Assembly (NCBI RefSeq): GCF_024713975.1
Contig: NC_091098.1
Span: 11,876,816 to 11,940,815, forward strand
DNA from: Paralichthys olivaceus
Taxonomy: Eukaryota > Chordata > Actinopteri > Pleuronectiformes > Paralichthyidae
DNA: 64,000 bases
Direction of reading: 5' to 3'
Both the position numbers and the translations under genes were made by a program. A model generated the notes under the pieces. The model did not search any database, was not told the origin of the DNA, and was given only the letters and a program-made list of their open reading frames with translations. Position 1 is the stretch's first letter. Each line of letters opens with the position of its first letter. Of this stretch, positions 14,135-27,100 are shown piece after piece.

Positions 14135-14468
14135 TTCCTCCGCCATGCCCCTCAGTCCAATTATTAACAATATTTTAAATTCACTAGATCCACATTTTAT
14201 TTTGATCTGCACTAAAGTAACACTCATAAATATCTGTCACCTAAATATTTTTCATCAAGATCAATAAATTATTCTCTGAGAAATTGAGAAAAATGCTGGA
14301 CAACAAAAGAAAGAGCCAAAAAAAATCCTGGATTCTCCCCTGATCTGGATTTTGAGCCCTGACCCAAAACACAGCCTCCAAGTTTCATAGAAATCAACCC
14401 AGTAGTTTTTCTACAATCTACAACAAACAAACGAACAGGGGTGAAAACATAACCTCTTTGGTGGAAGC
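14135..14468. repeat. degenerate teleost dispersed repeat, copy 2
   Basis: Same family as 9,135-9,397. It shares ATTCTCTGAGAAAT and AGAAAAATGC, and has ends CCTCCGCCATG and CTTTGGTGGAAG that are imperfect inverted repeats. It also carries the 'ACAAACAAACGAACAGG' tail phrase found near the right end of this family. No protein is coded. Confidence 0.6.
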
Positions 14469-14699
14469 GAAAAAAAAACATGTAACTTGTGTAGACTACA
14501 GCCAACTGGTTTCCTCATCTCAGCGGAGGTGAAATATAATAGGTTTGAGATGGAAAGCGAGACAGACAGAGACTAAATGAGACCTTGTTTGGTCTTTGTT
14601 CAGGAATTAGTGTGCGGTTGAAGCAGGTATGAGCAAACATTAAAGGGAAGAGGGAAATGGGAGCACTAGGTCTGGGTCAAGGGTTCAGCCTTAACCTTG

Positions 14700-14835
14700 G
14701 GGGCTGACTGATCTAAATTCTGTTACCGGCTCGACTCCATGCATGGCTAATGTGGCACACTGTCCCTTTAATTATGGCTGACCTCCTAGCGAGCTGTTGG
14801 TAGTCTGCAGCTCTCAAGACAGACCGCCTCGTGAT
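14700..14835. other. candidate conserved non-coding block
   Basis: About 130 bp of non-repetitive sequence with CCTTTAATTATGGC and CCATGCATGGC (a palindromic CCATGCATGG core), without coding potential. The homeodomain-like TTTAATTA core and sharp contrast to the flanks suggest an enhancer. Inference only. Confidence 0.3.
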
Positions 14836-17800
14836 CTGAGAAGGGTGGGGAATCAATTAAAAAAAATTAACTCCTACCAACTTGCTAATTACCACTGTGC
14901 ACGTTCAGTTAGGGCTCTGAGAGGGAATTGTAACATTTTATTGGACTGGTGGAAGAATGGAAACACAACACTGAACAACAGAAGTGCATCAGCAGCTCCA
15001 GCCTGCACAGAAGTTTTATGGAGGAAAACACCACAACTGACAAGTTTTCCAATAATTTAGACGGCCACCATTAAGAAAAAACAATAGCTCTGGTAAAAGT
15101 CACCCACTGAGGTTATTGAGGGAATAAAATAAAAGTCTAATCATGCAAAGAAGCGATGGAAAAATGTTCTTGCTTTTATGCTATTTGCTGGAAGAACCAT
15201 CAGGAACTTCACTTCATTTGACAGAGAAATGTTCAGAAACTTCAGCGTCTCTTCCTGCTGATCAGATTTTGCACTCAGTTGGGATTTATATCCAAGTTTG
15301 GCCATTAAACACACCTCCTCATTTTAAGATACTGCTCCTTCTAATATTGCGACTTTTTTTCTCTGTGATGCAGTTATTCTATATGGCTGACTGACAGTTC
15401 TGTCTGACATGTTCTCTAAGTGTCTGAAGGCCATGGGCTATTGGCAGAGAGACTTATTTTTACCATTCACATGTGTTACACCAATTGATAATTACCTTTT
15501 GCACCTTTCGTTAAACATCTGTTGAAGCAATTATTAAAGAAAAAAACAATTTCAGGAGCAAGTGGCATGTTCACTTGTATTTAAAATGTGTCAGAACAAA
15601 CCTGCTCCTTACACACCCATCTCCTGCAGCAGTTTTGTCAGGAACAATCTGTTCTCCATTTGGGTTTCCTGATACATATAAAATGCGCGACGTTGAGCGA
15701 GAGTGTTGCACTGGAGTCAAAAAGGAGCCCCTGAGCCCCCGATGATAGGGCACCAACTCCTGATGTGGAGCTGCGGAGGCTGCCTGTGTTTGCCTGTCCT
15801 CCACTCTGGAACATGTGGTTTTGGTTACAGAATGTTTTACTGCTCAACAATGTTTCTGCCTTAGAGCTCGGCACACTGCATAAAGACTACTTTGTCCCAT
15901 GATGCCCACACGGGAAGAGTCTGCCTCATTGCACACACACATACACAGGGTGATGATGACATCAGCAAGGCCACTAAACCTGTGTCGATAAAAAGGTACC
16001 ATTTTCCTCCTCGAGGGTAACATTTTATATTGCCCTCCAGTGCCTCTGCTTAAACTGCAAAGCTATATGTCAAAGCTAATATTTTCAATGCTGTCCATTT
16101 CTACTGTGCTGATATCAAAGTTTGACTTTCTTGCATGTCTGCTATCCACTGCATTAATAGTGCTTGCTAAAATAGCACATGCCACGACAAAACCCAGGCC
16201 TCTGACAGACGGACCACTGGATAAAAGTAATAGCAGACGTGTCACCAGGGCCATGTGCGCGGCGCTGAAACTAATAAAGATCAGATGCTAGGAGTAGTGC
16301 ATTTAATAAAACTAACAATGAAACAAGAACTTAGAAAAAGTGGCATTACACATGTGCCTATGAAAGCAAATAAAACTTCAACGTGGAACTGTAAATTACC
16401 GAAGTGTAACAATGGGATCTCATCAGCCAATAATCTGGTTTGGAAAAGTGTACAAAGTCAAGAAGGTGACAAGTGAACACGGTGAATGTCACTAACCTGA
16501 CATCACACCTGTAGCTCTTTTCATTCACACTGGTCTTATGCAACAAGAAAAATGTGACTGTGATCTCATGGCCCTGTTTGAAGGAGGTGATTAGCACACC
16601 CTGGAGTGCACGAGTGAGAGGGCTACGGGCAAGTTGGAAGATGTCTGGCATGAAGTCACTGCGGTTGTCACCTGGCGCACTTGAAACGTGTTCTTGAGCA
16701 CCAAAGTGGTGCTAAACACTAGTCATATGCAATGACAGAGTCAGTGCAGAGGGGCCACTTAACAGCTTCTGCCCTGCATGTTCCATTAACTTAAACTACA
16801 TTTCCCAGCAGCAAACCCAACACGGCCAACAGGCCCCGACTAACACTGGGCTGGCACAGACGAGCACATGCATGTGCAGTTCGTTTCGGCTGTGCTTGAA
16901 CTTGAAGAGGTCCATGCATGGGCCATATGTCTACCCTCACTGTCCATCACAGCATCCGTCTCACACCCAAAACATTTTGCACACACCCTGAGGCCAACAA
17001 CATGTGTAGTATTCAGTAGCCCTCTAACCCCGGACGTAGTAACAGATGGACAAGGGTCAAAGCAGAGTCAGAGAGTGACATCCAGGAATTCTGCGGAGTG
17101 CCAAAAACATCTCATCGCAGCACAGAAGAGGCTCAAAGGTTACATTTGTTAAACATTATTGCTTGTTGGGTTCAGTTTATGCGCTGGAAACCTCACACCT
17201 GCTGGTGTCCAGGGATCTGCCAGAAATTGCCGCCAGAAAGGCTGTTTCATATCAAAGATGTTTTCAATAACAATGCAGATTTACCGTCCAAATTATTTTC
17301 ATGTACCCACTGACAACATCACTTACATTTGATAATCCTGCCTGTCACTGCAGTTATCTGAAATAAGCAAGAAAGAACTTCGCTTTTATCATAGAAAATA
17401 TACAGTCGCATTTTATAGATATAAAGTGAAAGGGAGACAATATGAAATCACATCTCATTCAGCTGCAACCATCACACACATGTGTTTTGTGCATGGTTGT
17501 ATTGTTGTAAAGTTTTGTACGCAGCTCAAAAAAAAAAAAGGTTGATGCCTCAATAATATATAAAAAAAATGTTTATCATTTCAGGTAACATACAATGTTT
17601 TAGTCTATAATACAGTTTATAGTTATGAAGCAACTCTTACTCTGAAAATACCACAGTACATCATCCCTCTCACCGGGCTGCAAAATAGTTATGTGTCGCC
17701 ATCTTGTGGCAAAAGCAAACAATGCTCAGACACAGGAAAAGTTACCACTGAAGCAGTTTTCAGTAAAAGGACTCATGTCAGGTGTTAAAATGTCATTACT

Positions 17801-19593
17801 GACATTTTACTAAAAGGGAATGAAAACAATGTAATTAAGGACGTCCTATTAAGGGTTAATCAGACAGAAGGAATCCTGTGCTTAATGTGAACAACAAACC
17901 AATCACAGTTTTACCTTTCCTGTAGCATCTGATGAAAACATCATGATAAACAATTGAATTCAATAATACAAGTGACAAACTGTACTGTAGAGTTTGCCAA
18001 AACACATAAGTCACTGGATAAATTACAATATGCACTGTTATAATGGAGGTTGTGAGTAATGATACAGTGGACATGAAAACATCAGAGTAACTCTGGTGGA
18101 GGACAAATGAAAGATAAGGTTGCTCATTTAACTGCAATGACTTGTTTTCCTGTGTTTCTAATGATAATTAACATGCAAATGAGCCCTGGGAGCAAAACAG
18201 CAGCTCAGTGGTTTTTGTTCACATCATGGTTATAAATGAGATCTTTCCAGGTACAAGACAGGACAGTAATTGGGGTTGTGACTAAAGAATCTTTAATATA
18301 TTAAAACTGTATTGGAACGTTCCCAGGGGAGGGTGGTCCAGAAAAGAGTGAGTACAGAAAATAATTTGAATTAAAGTAGTTTTAGGTTTGGTGTTTGCAT
18401 CACTCTGTTGCCGTTTAAAAAGCCATATCCTCCAGGACTTTAGAGTAAATAATATTAGCTATTTCTGCTTCTATCTTACAAAAAAAAAAGATTATCAGAG
18501 CAGTTAAAAGCAGAACAGCATCTTTTATAAAACTGTTACTTTATAAAGATGAAGGACAGAAGCCGTACATTTAAGTGTGCACCTTTTTCACAGAAATGTA
18601 TGTATTAAATATACACAAGGTACATATTAGTTGTTTTAAAGTTACTTATAAATGCATGTTTTTGTACAGAGCTGATCTCACAAATGAATTACCCTCTGTG
18701 AGATCAATATCATTTCTTTAATTTAACAACCTCCATGTAAACAGAAATAAATGAGAACATAACTGAGCTCCCCTTTTAAACATGAAATGATTCCATGAAA
18801 GGACGAAGATGACCTGGTGTAGTTTACTACAATCTAAATGTTCAATCATTAAATGTTATTATCTAAACATATAGATTTGAGGTGGTTAAACCAGAATTGA
18901 TCAGTAAGGTGGTGTGCATGAGTCCTCTGCAGCTGCTGTAGGTAACACGTTTGTGTTCCATGCTCATTCTCTGTCCTCTCACTGCATCATACACTTCATT
19001 ACATTTCTTGTAAATACACGTATACCTGAATGAATTACAAGTCCAACACTTCTAATGCCACAGACAACAGTTCACTGACGTCAGCAGTGTGCACCTCCAC
19101 CACTGAGGTTGTTTGCACATGAAGACAACTTTCTAAAGAGCACGTGAATGCAGCTGCTATGCTTCAAGAATGAAGAAACACGGCTGTCTATCACAATAAG
19201 TTGTATTGTGTGTATATGTGTTTAAGTTAACACCTGTCCACACATGCGTGGATTAGAACTGCCACTATGAGTGCTACTATTTCCTTTTCCAAAGTGTTTG
19301 TTGTTAGCATTGACCGTTTTTACATTAGTTAGTTTCTCCTGAGCGGCTTTAGAACATGAGTGGATGATGAAGCGGATTAAAAACAAACGGAGAACTGGTG
19401 AACTTACCTCGGGACAGAAACACTTCTCTGAGATTTTTTAACAAACAGGTGAGCAGCGCGATGGCGAATTATTTCTTCTTCTGCTGCAGCTACTCGATAG
19501 TGTACCTGCAACACCGCAGAGCAGCAGCAGTGTCCCCCAAGTGGACAGAGTGGAAACTGCAGGTCCACAAAGTTACTTATCACAAACACTTTT

Positions 19594-19607
19594 TCTGCAC
19601 GTGCAGA
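19594..19607. other. 14-bp perfect palindrome with CACGTG core
   Basis: TCTGCACGTGCAGA is its own reverse complement and contains a CACGTG E-box. It sits at the edge of a moderately GC-rich stretch (about 19,390-19,610), roughly 0.85 kb from the 3' end of the first elastase gene. Its role is unknown. Confidence 0.4.
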
Positions 19608-20428
19608 TGAAACTTTAAAAATGTTCACATGAGCTCTAGGACGCTACTTTTAAATAAAGCTTTAAATACAGCTATCAAATGATTTTGTTGAAGCCTCATT
19701 AACCAACTTAAAGGACAGTGGCATATTTTTGCATTTGTTAATTAGGCCACGACAAAAACAGAAACGTGTTTTTGAATTAGCAAAACGAAAAAAAGCTGTG
19801 AATAACATTTAGAAATGTAGACATCCATTTTTTTTTTCCTCACAATCAGTGAATATATAAGTGTGACATGATAACACATTAAGGTTGGTATGTGTAGTCT
19901 GAGTCAAAGGTGAATTGTGTTGTGTGATTTGGACTCATGCTGTTCGTATTTCCTTTTCTTTTATTCTTTATATCATGCAAACATAAAAACTTATATCAAC
20001 CTTAACTTAATTTATCAGAGCAATTAAAATAATATTTTTGTTTACCAATAACAGTACATTTTAACAATTAAGGAACATTAACATTAAGGCTAACAAACTT
20101 TTCAGTTGACTTTTGAAAACTTTTATATAGTTGGATGGGAGGGAGGGGGTTCCAGAGTTTTGGGGCATGGAGGCTTTGTCACTCGTAGCATATTGATTCT
20201 CCATGAAATGCTTATTATTCACATTATTTTGTGCAGACAGATGGTTTGTAAATATTGAACAGAAGTTGAGGCACCTGCAGTAAACGTCTGCAGTAATGAC
20301 TTAATATGCTGTGAATTTAGCAATACTGAGTGTTCACATGTAAACACATAACATACACATTTTAATGAATGATGTTTCCTCTGTCTAATGCACAAATAAC
20401 AAAGGACGTCCTGTTACCGCATGTGTTC

Positions 20429-20434
20429 TTTATT
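20429..20434 (-). terminator. poly(A) signal of the first elastase gene
   Basis: AATAAA on the minus strand, 50 bases after the stop codon at 20,484-20,486. Spacing fits the short 3' UTRs of pancreatic protease genes. Confidence 0.7.
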
Positions 20435-20483
20435 TGATGTTCAAGAGCAACAAGCAGCAATGACATGAAATAGTCAAACATAT

Positions 20484-23040
20484 TTAGTATGTGGTCATCA
20501 CCTGTGAAAAAGAAAGAATATAGACAATATTTCAAATATGGCACTAGAGCACATCTTTATCACAAAACTTACACTCACTATTTCTCTGAGCTAACAAAAA
20601 CTGAAGGATTAAATGAAAATTTCAGGTTAATATTTCATTATTTGTAAAGTTCCACTAAATGATTTATAGAGAGTTGCTGGGATTCATATAAACCGTTTCT
20701 CAGATTTTGTCAAACATCTTTAGCCATACAATAAATAAACAAATGCCATTAAGTAGTTTTAGGTCCTCCTGTTTCTCGACTTGACTGTGAAACTGGTAAA
20801 CCAGTAAATTATTACAAGATGGGGACAAAGTTTTAACCATTTTAGTGAGTGCCAAAACTGTCTCTAATGTCTGATGCAATCTTTGGAGAAATATTACAAT
20901 ATTCAATGCTTTTCCACTCACGTTGTTGATCCAGGGGATGTAGGCGCTGACCCTGGTGAAGACAGAGGGCTTCTTGGGGTAGTTGCAGCCCATGCTTGAG
21001 CCGAAGCTCACCACACCGTGGACTTCCCAGGAGCCATCAGGGCTTTGACAGTTCAGAGGACCACCAGAGTCTCCCTACAGGGTAACAAGAAATGTGCTGA
21101 TGACATATGATGGCAAATGTTTTCAGAAAATAAATATTTGTTGCTCTAAATCTCAATGATGTGTTTTTTTCGATTTGTCGATTCGTTTGTAAAAATCTTA
21201 AATGAGTGTGACTCACATTGCAACTGGCCAGGTCTCCGGCTCCTCCAGCACAGACCATGTTGTTGGTGACCAGGCTGCCCCACCAGTCGGACCTGGTGCA
21301 GGTGGCGTGGTCAACGACAGGGAGGAGGGCCTGCTGCAGGATATCAGCGATGGGACCTCCAGCTTTAGAGAAGAACAGGGAATTCACAGTCAAGACCACT
21401 TCATTCAAGGTAAAGTCTCAGGCACAATCAGGTTCAACTGTTTCAATTTAAAAATGGGTGAAAACAATTTTTTTCCAGGATGAACAGAGTTTATAGATTC
21501 TGTCAGTTTGCTGTGGCCAAAAATGTATACCTTTTTTATTATTTGGAAAGTGAGGGGAAGTTAAAGTCCCTTCAGTCCTGATAAAAGTCATGGCCAATGA
21601 CATTTCAGTTAATAATTAACCTCTTGAGTCCTGGGTTAAAAATTCAATTTAACAGGAGAATTAAAACTTAACAGAACCTATTGTTTCCAGCTTCGGTTGG
21701 CAGCTGTTTTCTACTGCTTACATATTGCTTTCCTTTAACTTACCCTGTTGTTTATTATTGTCCTGCTCTATTTATTTTTTATATAACTTACTCCAGAGAC
21801 GTCCCCAGCCAGTGACGTAGCATGGAGCACCATTAGGCTGGATGTCACCGGAGTCGGGAAGACAGGCAGCCATGACGCTGTCAGAGAAGGTGACGGGAGT
21901 CGCCAGCTTGATCAGGGCGATGTCGTTACTGGAGGAGGAATACAAACACATTTAGAAACAGCAGAATAACACTTAGACATTTTGTTATATATTGTTCATA
22001 TGACTGAGCCCACCGGATTCTGTAAGAGTCCCAGTTCTCGTGGACGATGATCTTGGCGGGGCTGATGGCGATGGAACCAGCCTCGTCGTTCCTCAGGTTG
22101 TGTTTTCCCATGTAGACTCTGTAGGTGCGACTGCTGCTCAGCCAGAATAAAATAGAGGTAATTAAAAACCACAACTTTTTATCTTTTTTTTACAAGTATC
22201 GATAAGATTGCCTCGATTACTGCCACCATAACAACTTAGTGTGCAATTCTCAATTATGAATGATCAATTTCTGACATCAAAATATAGCTTTTTCCTTTAA
22301 CCATTTAAATCAATGAAAGCAATAATATGAAAATAATAATATTATGTATTTTAGTCAATGATAGATGCACATATACATTTTTAAATTATAATCTTTCCGT
22401 GCTGCCTCTATCACCATGTATGACAAACACCCTGTCAACCACAGGTCTATCTCTCTCTCTCTCTCTCTCTCTCTGTCTAATCCTTCTTAGTTCTCATTTC
22501 TAAAACGTGTAAAGACCCACCTGATGCAGTGAGCAGCAGTGAGGACCCACTGGTTGGAAATCAGAGTGCCACCGCATGTGTGGTAGAAGTTGCCGCTACT
22601 CTTGTACTGCAGAGACACCTGAGGAGAAAGGACAACGACGGCACATGAACATTTTATGACTTTAAATGGACAGAAGACAGAACTTGGAGACGATCTGAAG
22701 GACTTTACCTGCCAGGGCCAGCTGTTCTCACGGACGTCATCTCCACCAACCACCCTGGTGATGGTGGGGGGGAAGGTGGGAAGGCCGCACCCGTAGGCTG
22801 AGAGACATCAGAGCAGAATATGGTGATTGATTCATTAATGGAAGATTGACTGAGCTTCAGAAAAAACACTATTTCCAAGCAGTTGAATGTTATTCTGTTC
22901 AAATCAATAAACTCAACACACTCAATGCTTCATATGTAAAGAAATGTGTCCAGGTTAATGAAGCAACGCCTGGAACTGTGGTCAGAGGAGTGAAGGATCT
23001 TACCACCAGCAACAAACAAAGCCAAGATCACGAACTTCAT
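20484..23040 (-). CDS. ela2-like (cela2a): pancreatic elastase-2 type serine protease, gene A (head-to-head with gene B)
   Basis: Secreted digestive endopeptidase, made by pancreatic acinar cells as a zymogen. Coding exons: 23040-23004, 22797-22709, 22618-22521, 22136-22014, 21928-21792, 21362-21217, 21074-20922, 20501-20484; all introns GT-AG, phases 1,0,2,2,1,0,0, giving 266 residues (human CELA2A is 269). A signal peptide starts [12 protein letters not shown]. The propeptide [12 protein letters not shown] is followed by the activated N-terminus VVGGDD, with trypsin cleavage after Arg27. The catalytic triad is His72 (TAAHC), Asp118 (NDIAL) and Ser213 (GDSGG). The S1 pocket reads Ala189, Ser190, Gly216 and Ser226 in chymotrypsin numbering. 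The sequence [11 protein letters not shown] matches mammalian CELA2 strongly, which separates it from CELA1, CELA3 and CTRC. The start is the only ATG before the signal sequence, downstream of a TATA box. Nothing is broken. Confidence 0.93.
22451..22474. repeat. (CT)n microsatellite in elastase A intron 3
   Basis: Twelve uninterrupted CT units on the plus strand (AG on the transcribed sense strand), about 46 bases inside the intron from its donor at 22,520. It is probably polymorphic; no coding effect is expected. Confidence 0.9.
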
Positions 23041-23081
23041 GGTGACTATGATCAGTAGAAGTTCAGAGGGACGTGCTCCTG

Positions 23082-23089
23082 CTTATATA
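23082..23089 (-). promoter_or_regulatory. TATA box of elastase A
   Basis: TATATAAG on the minus strand, whose 5' base is 49 bases upstream of the start ATG at 23,040. It implies a very short 5' UTR, as in other pancreatic zymogen genes. Confidence 0.75.
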
Positions 23090-24125
23090 CTGCTTTAACA
23101 GATGTGTTGAACACCGCATGCGTGTTGCATAACATTTGCAGTGCAGCCAGGAAAGGTAGGTGGGAAAAATAAAGCAACCTTGGAGATAAGTAACCATAGA
23201 TATCTCCAAATACACATCCAGCTGCACCTCAGCCTCTGTGTGAACCTCACAGATGTCTCACAGCGACCAGAGCTGGTCACTTCTTTTCAATTTTTAAGTT
23301 CCCACTCTGTGGTTATATGCTTATTAAAACAAGCTCTATCAAAACAATAAGAGATAAACTATACTGGTAAATACACATTGTTCGCTTTTTGTATGGACAA
23401 CAGAAATCATTCTTCTCACTGTATGTGTATGCATATGGATATGAATAAGTTCAAATGATAAATGCAAATATGTAACTAATTGTAAGTGTTAAAAATTACA
23501 ATTAATGCTAAAATATTTTGAGTTGCACAGCTTCTTTTCAGTGGATACAACAATGAAATTGTGTCACGTTTGCACCACTCCACCTTGTTTTCTTGATATC
23601 TATCAAAAATCCCATTTTAATGAATGTTCAAATATTTCTGAAACACGCAGATGAAACAATAATTTGCTATATTTTATAGTTGTCACTGCGATTAAACCTC
23701 ATGACCAGACCTGTATTTTTATATAGATATATGGAACGTAAAGGGAATTTCAGTATTGTACTAATACTGCTTACTTTTATTTCAGGAATAGGTTACAGTC
23801 ATGGGAAAGATTAAATTCTTGATGAGCATATGAAACTTCAGCTGCTGGAGGAGACAGAATTTTTCTCTCAAAGGTGAAGTCTACATTTGATATGGAGCAA
23901 GGTTTTCTGTGCGAACTTCTAATGATAAAAGATAAAAACCCTTCATTCCACTGACTCACTCAACAAACACATTTGAGAAAATATAGAACTGTGGCCTTGG
24001 ACTAGTGTTCCTGTTCTGTTTCTGGTATTTTGATTTGTCCTCTTAGCTCCACCTCAGTATCAAGATTTATCGCAGGGCAAATTTCCAATTGACCCAGTTT
24101 GTGAAGGTTGTGTAATTATGAAAGG

Positions 24126-24133
24126 TATAAATA
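24126..24133 (+). promoter_or_regulatory. TATA box of elastase B
   Basis: TATAAATA beginning 45 bases before the start codon at 24,171. Position and form match the boxes of the two neighbouring elastase genes. Confidence 0.8.
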
Positions 24134-24170
24134 CATTAGATGTTTTAATGCAAACTGTGGAGATTCAAAC

Positions 24171-27100
24171 ATGATGAAGTTTGTGGTTGTCGCTCTCTTC
24201 GTTGCTGGAGGTAAGGCTCTTTCTGTCGCTAAAAACGTCACACACGTTTTTGTTACGGCCACGTCTTAATCTCTGCTTCTTGGTATTTCAGCTTTTTCAT
24301 TTAATGATAATACAGTGCTTTACAACAAACAGTATACAAGTCACAGAGTAAAATAATAATAATAAAGATACAGATAATAAAAGTCATGGACATCATGGGA
24401 TAAAAGCTTTTTTATTGAGATGTGTATCAAGAAGACAGATGAAACAAAAAAACAAATCTGTTAATCTAATCTCTTCTGGGAGATTGTCCCAAAGTGAAGG
24501 GCCCCTCTCGGTCAAGGCTCTATCTCCTTTTGTCTTCAGCCTAGATTTTGGAATGGCTAGCAAAGCTTTACTAGAGAATCACAGACACTGTCCTGGCTCG
24601 TAGATCTAAAATATAGGGAGAGGGGTTAAAAACTGCATGCAGGTTAATTAGTTGTGTGAACCAATTCACAATTTAAAAAACAGTCTATCTGTCTGTCTGT
24701 CTGTCTGTCCCCTCAGCCTACGGGTGCGGTCTGCCTACCTTCCCCCCGGTGGTGACCCGGGTGGTTGGCGGAGAGGACGTCAGGCCCAACAGCTGGCCCT
24801 GGCAGGTAAAACATGCTGAGTGTGGCGTTTTCCCTTTCCCTGCACAGGGTTAGGGACCCTGGTTTACATAAGGGTTAGGGGTTAAAATTAAGAAATACAT
24901 TCGAGCATGCATTTATTATAATTATCTTCCTGTGTCCTGTGTCTTTTCTACCTGCGGGTACTCCAACTTCCCCCCACAGTCCAAAGACATGTAGGTTGGG
25001 GTTAAGTTAACTGGAGACTAAATTGACCGTAGGTGTGAATGTGAGGATGAATGGTTGTTTGTCTCAGCATGTTTGGGTCCGTACCCCGCCTCTCGCCCAG
25101 TGTCAGCCGGGATTGGCTCCAGCTCCTCCCCGCAACCCTTAAAGGAGAATAGAACATGAATGGATTGAAGTTGTCGGACAAAAACTCCCATCAGGACATG
25201 CAGACTGCAAACAGAATGAAAAAAACAACATTATTCATCCAAAGACGCAAAAAATGTCAGAAAAAAAAAGAACAGAAACCTTAACAATAATATCTTGTGT
25301 TCATGTGTATGTTTCAGATTTCCCTGCAGTATAACAGACAAGGTGAGTGGAGACACACCTGTGGAGGGACCCTGATCTCTAACCAGTGGGTCCTCACTGC
25401 TGCTCACTGCATCAGGTAGGAGATAGTAGAGCTAAAAGGATTCATGATAAATTATTACACCTCCATACTCACACAAACATCTGTATTAGCTATCAGTGAA
25501 ATGGTGAGTGCTGTATTATGTTGTTCATTCAGAATCATGAGATTTAACTTGTTTCTTACACATTTGATTTAAGAGACGTGCACATGTTGCAAACTAACCT
25601 TTAGGACTAGAAGATTAAATGCCGTGTAGGGAGATATATATTTTCACATAGAATCTTCAAAACATGGATGGTAATTGGTTGTTTATTGTGTTTAGAAGAA
25701 ATCCTACAATCTTACTGCTTTGTATTCCTCTTTCTGTGGATTTAACAGCAGTGGGAGGGAGTACAGAGTGGCCATGGGAAAGCACAACCTGCTCGAGACA
25801 GAGGGGGGCGCTGTGTTCATGGGCACTGCTGACATCATTGTGCATGAGAAGTGGAACCCCTTCTTCATCCGGTACATCATTACTCCTGTGAGAGTTTGCT
25901 GAAATCTAAAAGAATGATTTCAGTATGTTGAGTGTGTGTGTGTGTTTCCTCTGCAGTAATGACATTGCTCTGATCAAGCTGGAGACGCCCGTTACCTTCT
26001 CGGACACCATCATGGCAGCTTGTCTCCCTGCTGCAGGCTTCATCCTCCCCCACAACGAGCCCTGCTACGTCACTGGATGGGGTCGCATCTCCAGTGAGTG
26101 CCCAGTCCCCCATTCACTCTTTGAAACTGGTCACTGAAAAGAAGTCATGTTATGGTGACAGTTTCAGATGAGAAATCATTATTTACAGCAGTTTTAATAA
26201 AGTATTTTAGACTGTTCACAGGTTTTTTTCACAGATAGCAATTACTGTGTGTGTACTGTATTATAAAGGTTAATGTTGAAACACTATAAGATCATGTGAT
26301 TTCATGTCAGATGGCCTCAAAGGGCTTATTTTCCAAAGATGACCAACTAATCATATATAATCTCTGTTATAACTCATTTAAGTTTCTTACATTTTTGCTG
26401 ATCATGATTATTTTTATTAAGTACATGCAATTTATTTGCCTGTAGTCTCTGGTTAACTTGATGGGATACTGAGTGGATTTTAATTACTGCTTTCCTGAAA
26501 CAAAACACTATAAATTCACTTTCTTGCCAAATGACAATATTGATCAAATCCCCCTCAACCCTTTCACACTAATCAGTCCTGTCAAATAAAGGTCACAAAA
26601 GATCTCAAAAATAAATAATTGCTACAGCAGGACAAAACCCACTACACTCAGAGATACTGAAGTTAATGTATTCTTATCCAGCCGCTCTGTATGAGTCAGA
26701 TTTCCATCCATTAATGTTGTGAAGGTCTCACCACTGTGTCCACTCTCCTCCACACAGCCGGAGGTCCCATCGCTGACATCCTGCAGCAGGCTCTCCTTCC
26801 TGTCGTTGACCACGCCACCTGCACCAAGCCTGACTGGTGGGGCTCTCAGGTCAAGGAAACCATGGTCTGTGCTGGCGGAGACGGAGTCGTGTCTGGTTGC
26901 AACGTGAGTGTTAATAATGAATGACATGATCACATTATTGTATAAGATGGTAAATCACACCAATTTGCGGTTTGCCAATAATAAAAACTTTCATTGAACA
27001 ACATAAACAATGTAGAAAGCACACGTTATCACATTTTATATATATATAAAAAAAACCTTAATTCGAGTTCTATATATTTGGTTGTATTTCTGTTTTCTTT

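Larger units (their letters stand above)
1..20400. other. gene-free left flank
   Basis: No exon, splice-consistent reading frame or RNA gene could be recognised in this stretch. The open frames are all short (about 135 codons at most), lie in both strands at random, and show no familiar domain. The sequence is mostly AT-rich and is interrupted by simple repeats, degenerate mobile-element copies and several more GC-rich blocks, which are listed separately. It is either intergenic DNA beside the elastase cluster or a large intron of a gene whose exons lie to the left. Regulatory function is inference only. Confidence 0.6.
23041..24170. promoter_or_regulatory. shared intergenic region between divergent elastases A and B
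   Basis: 1,130 bp separate two start codons that point away from each other, with one TATA box near each end. No coding exon was seen between them. On the minus strand about 75 bases upstream of the elastase A TATA box is TTTCCCACC, and E-box-like CAGCTG lies near 23,219; these resemble parts of the pancreatic PTF1 site, but the spacing does not match the composite motif, so a PTF1 call is not made. The region probably carries the acinar promoters of both genes. Confidence 0.55.

Noticed and set aside
19390..19630. Possible small gene with overlapping frames on both strands
   Set aside because: No conserved domain or splice context; the GC-rich texture and palindrome suggest a repeat or regulatory stretch.
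23150..23225. PTF1 (E-box plus TTTCCC) composite site upstream of elastase A
   Set aside because: Both half-like words occur, but the spacing of roughly 55 bases does not fit the composite motif, so it is not called.
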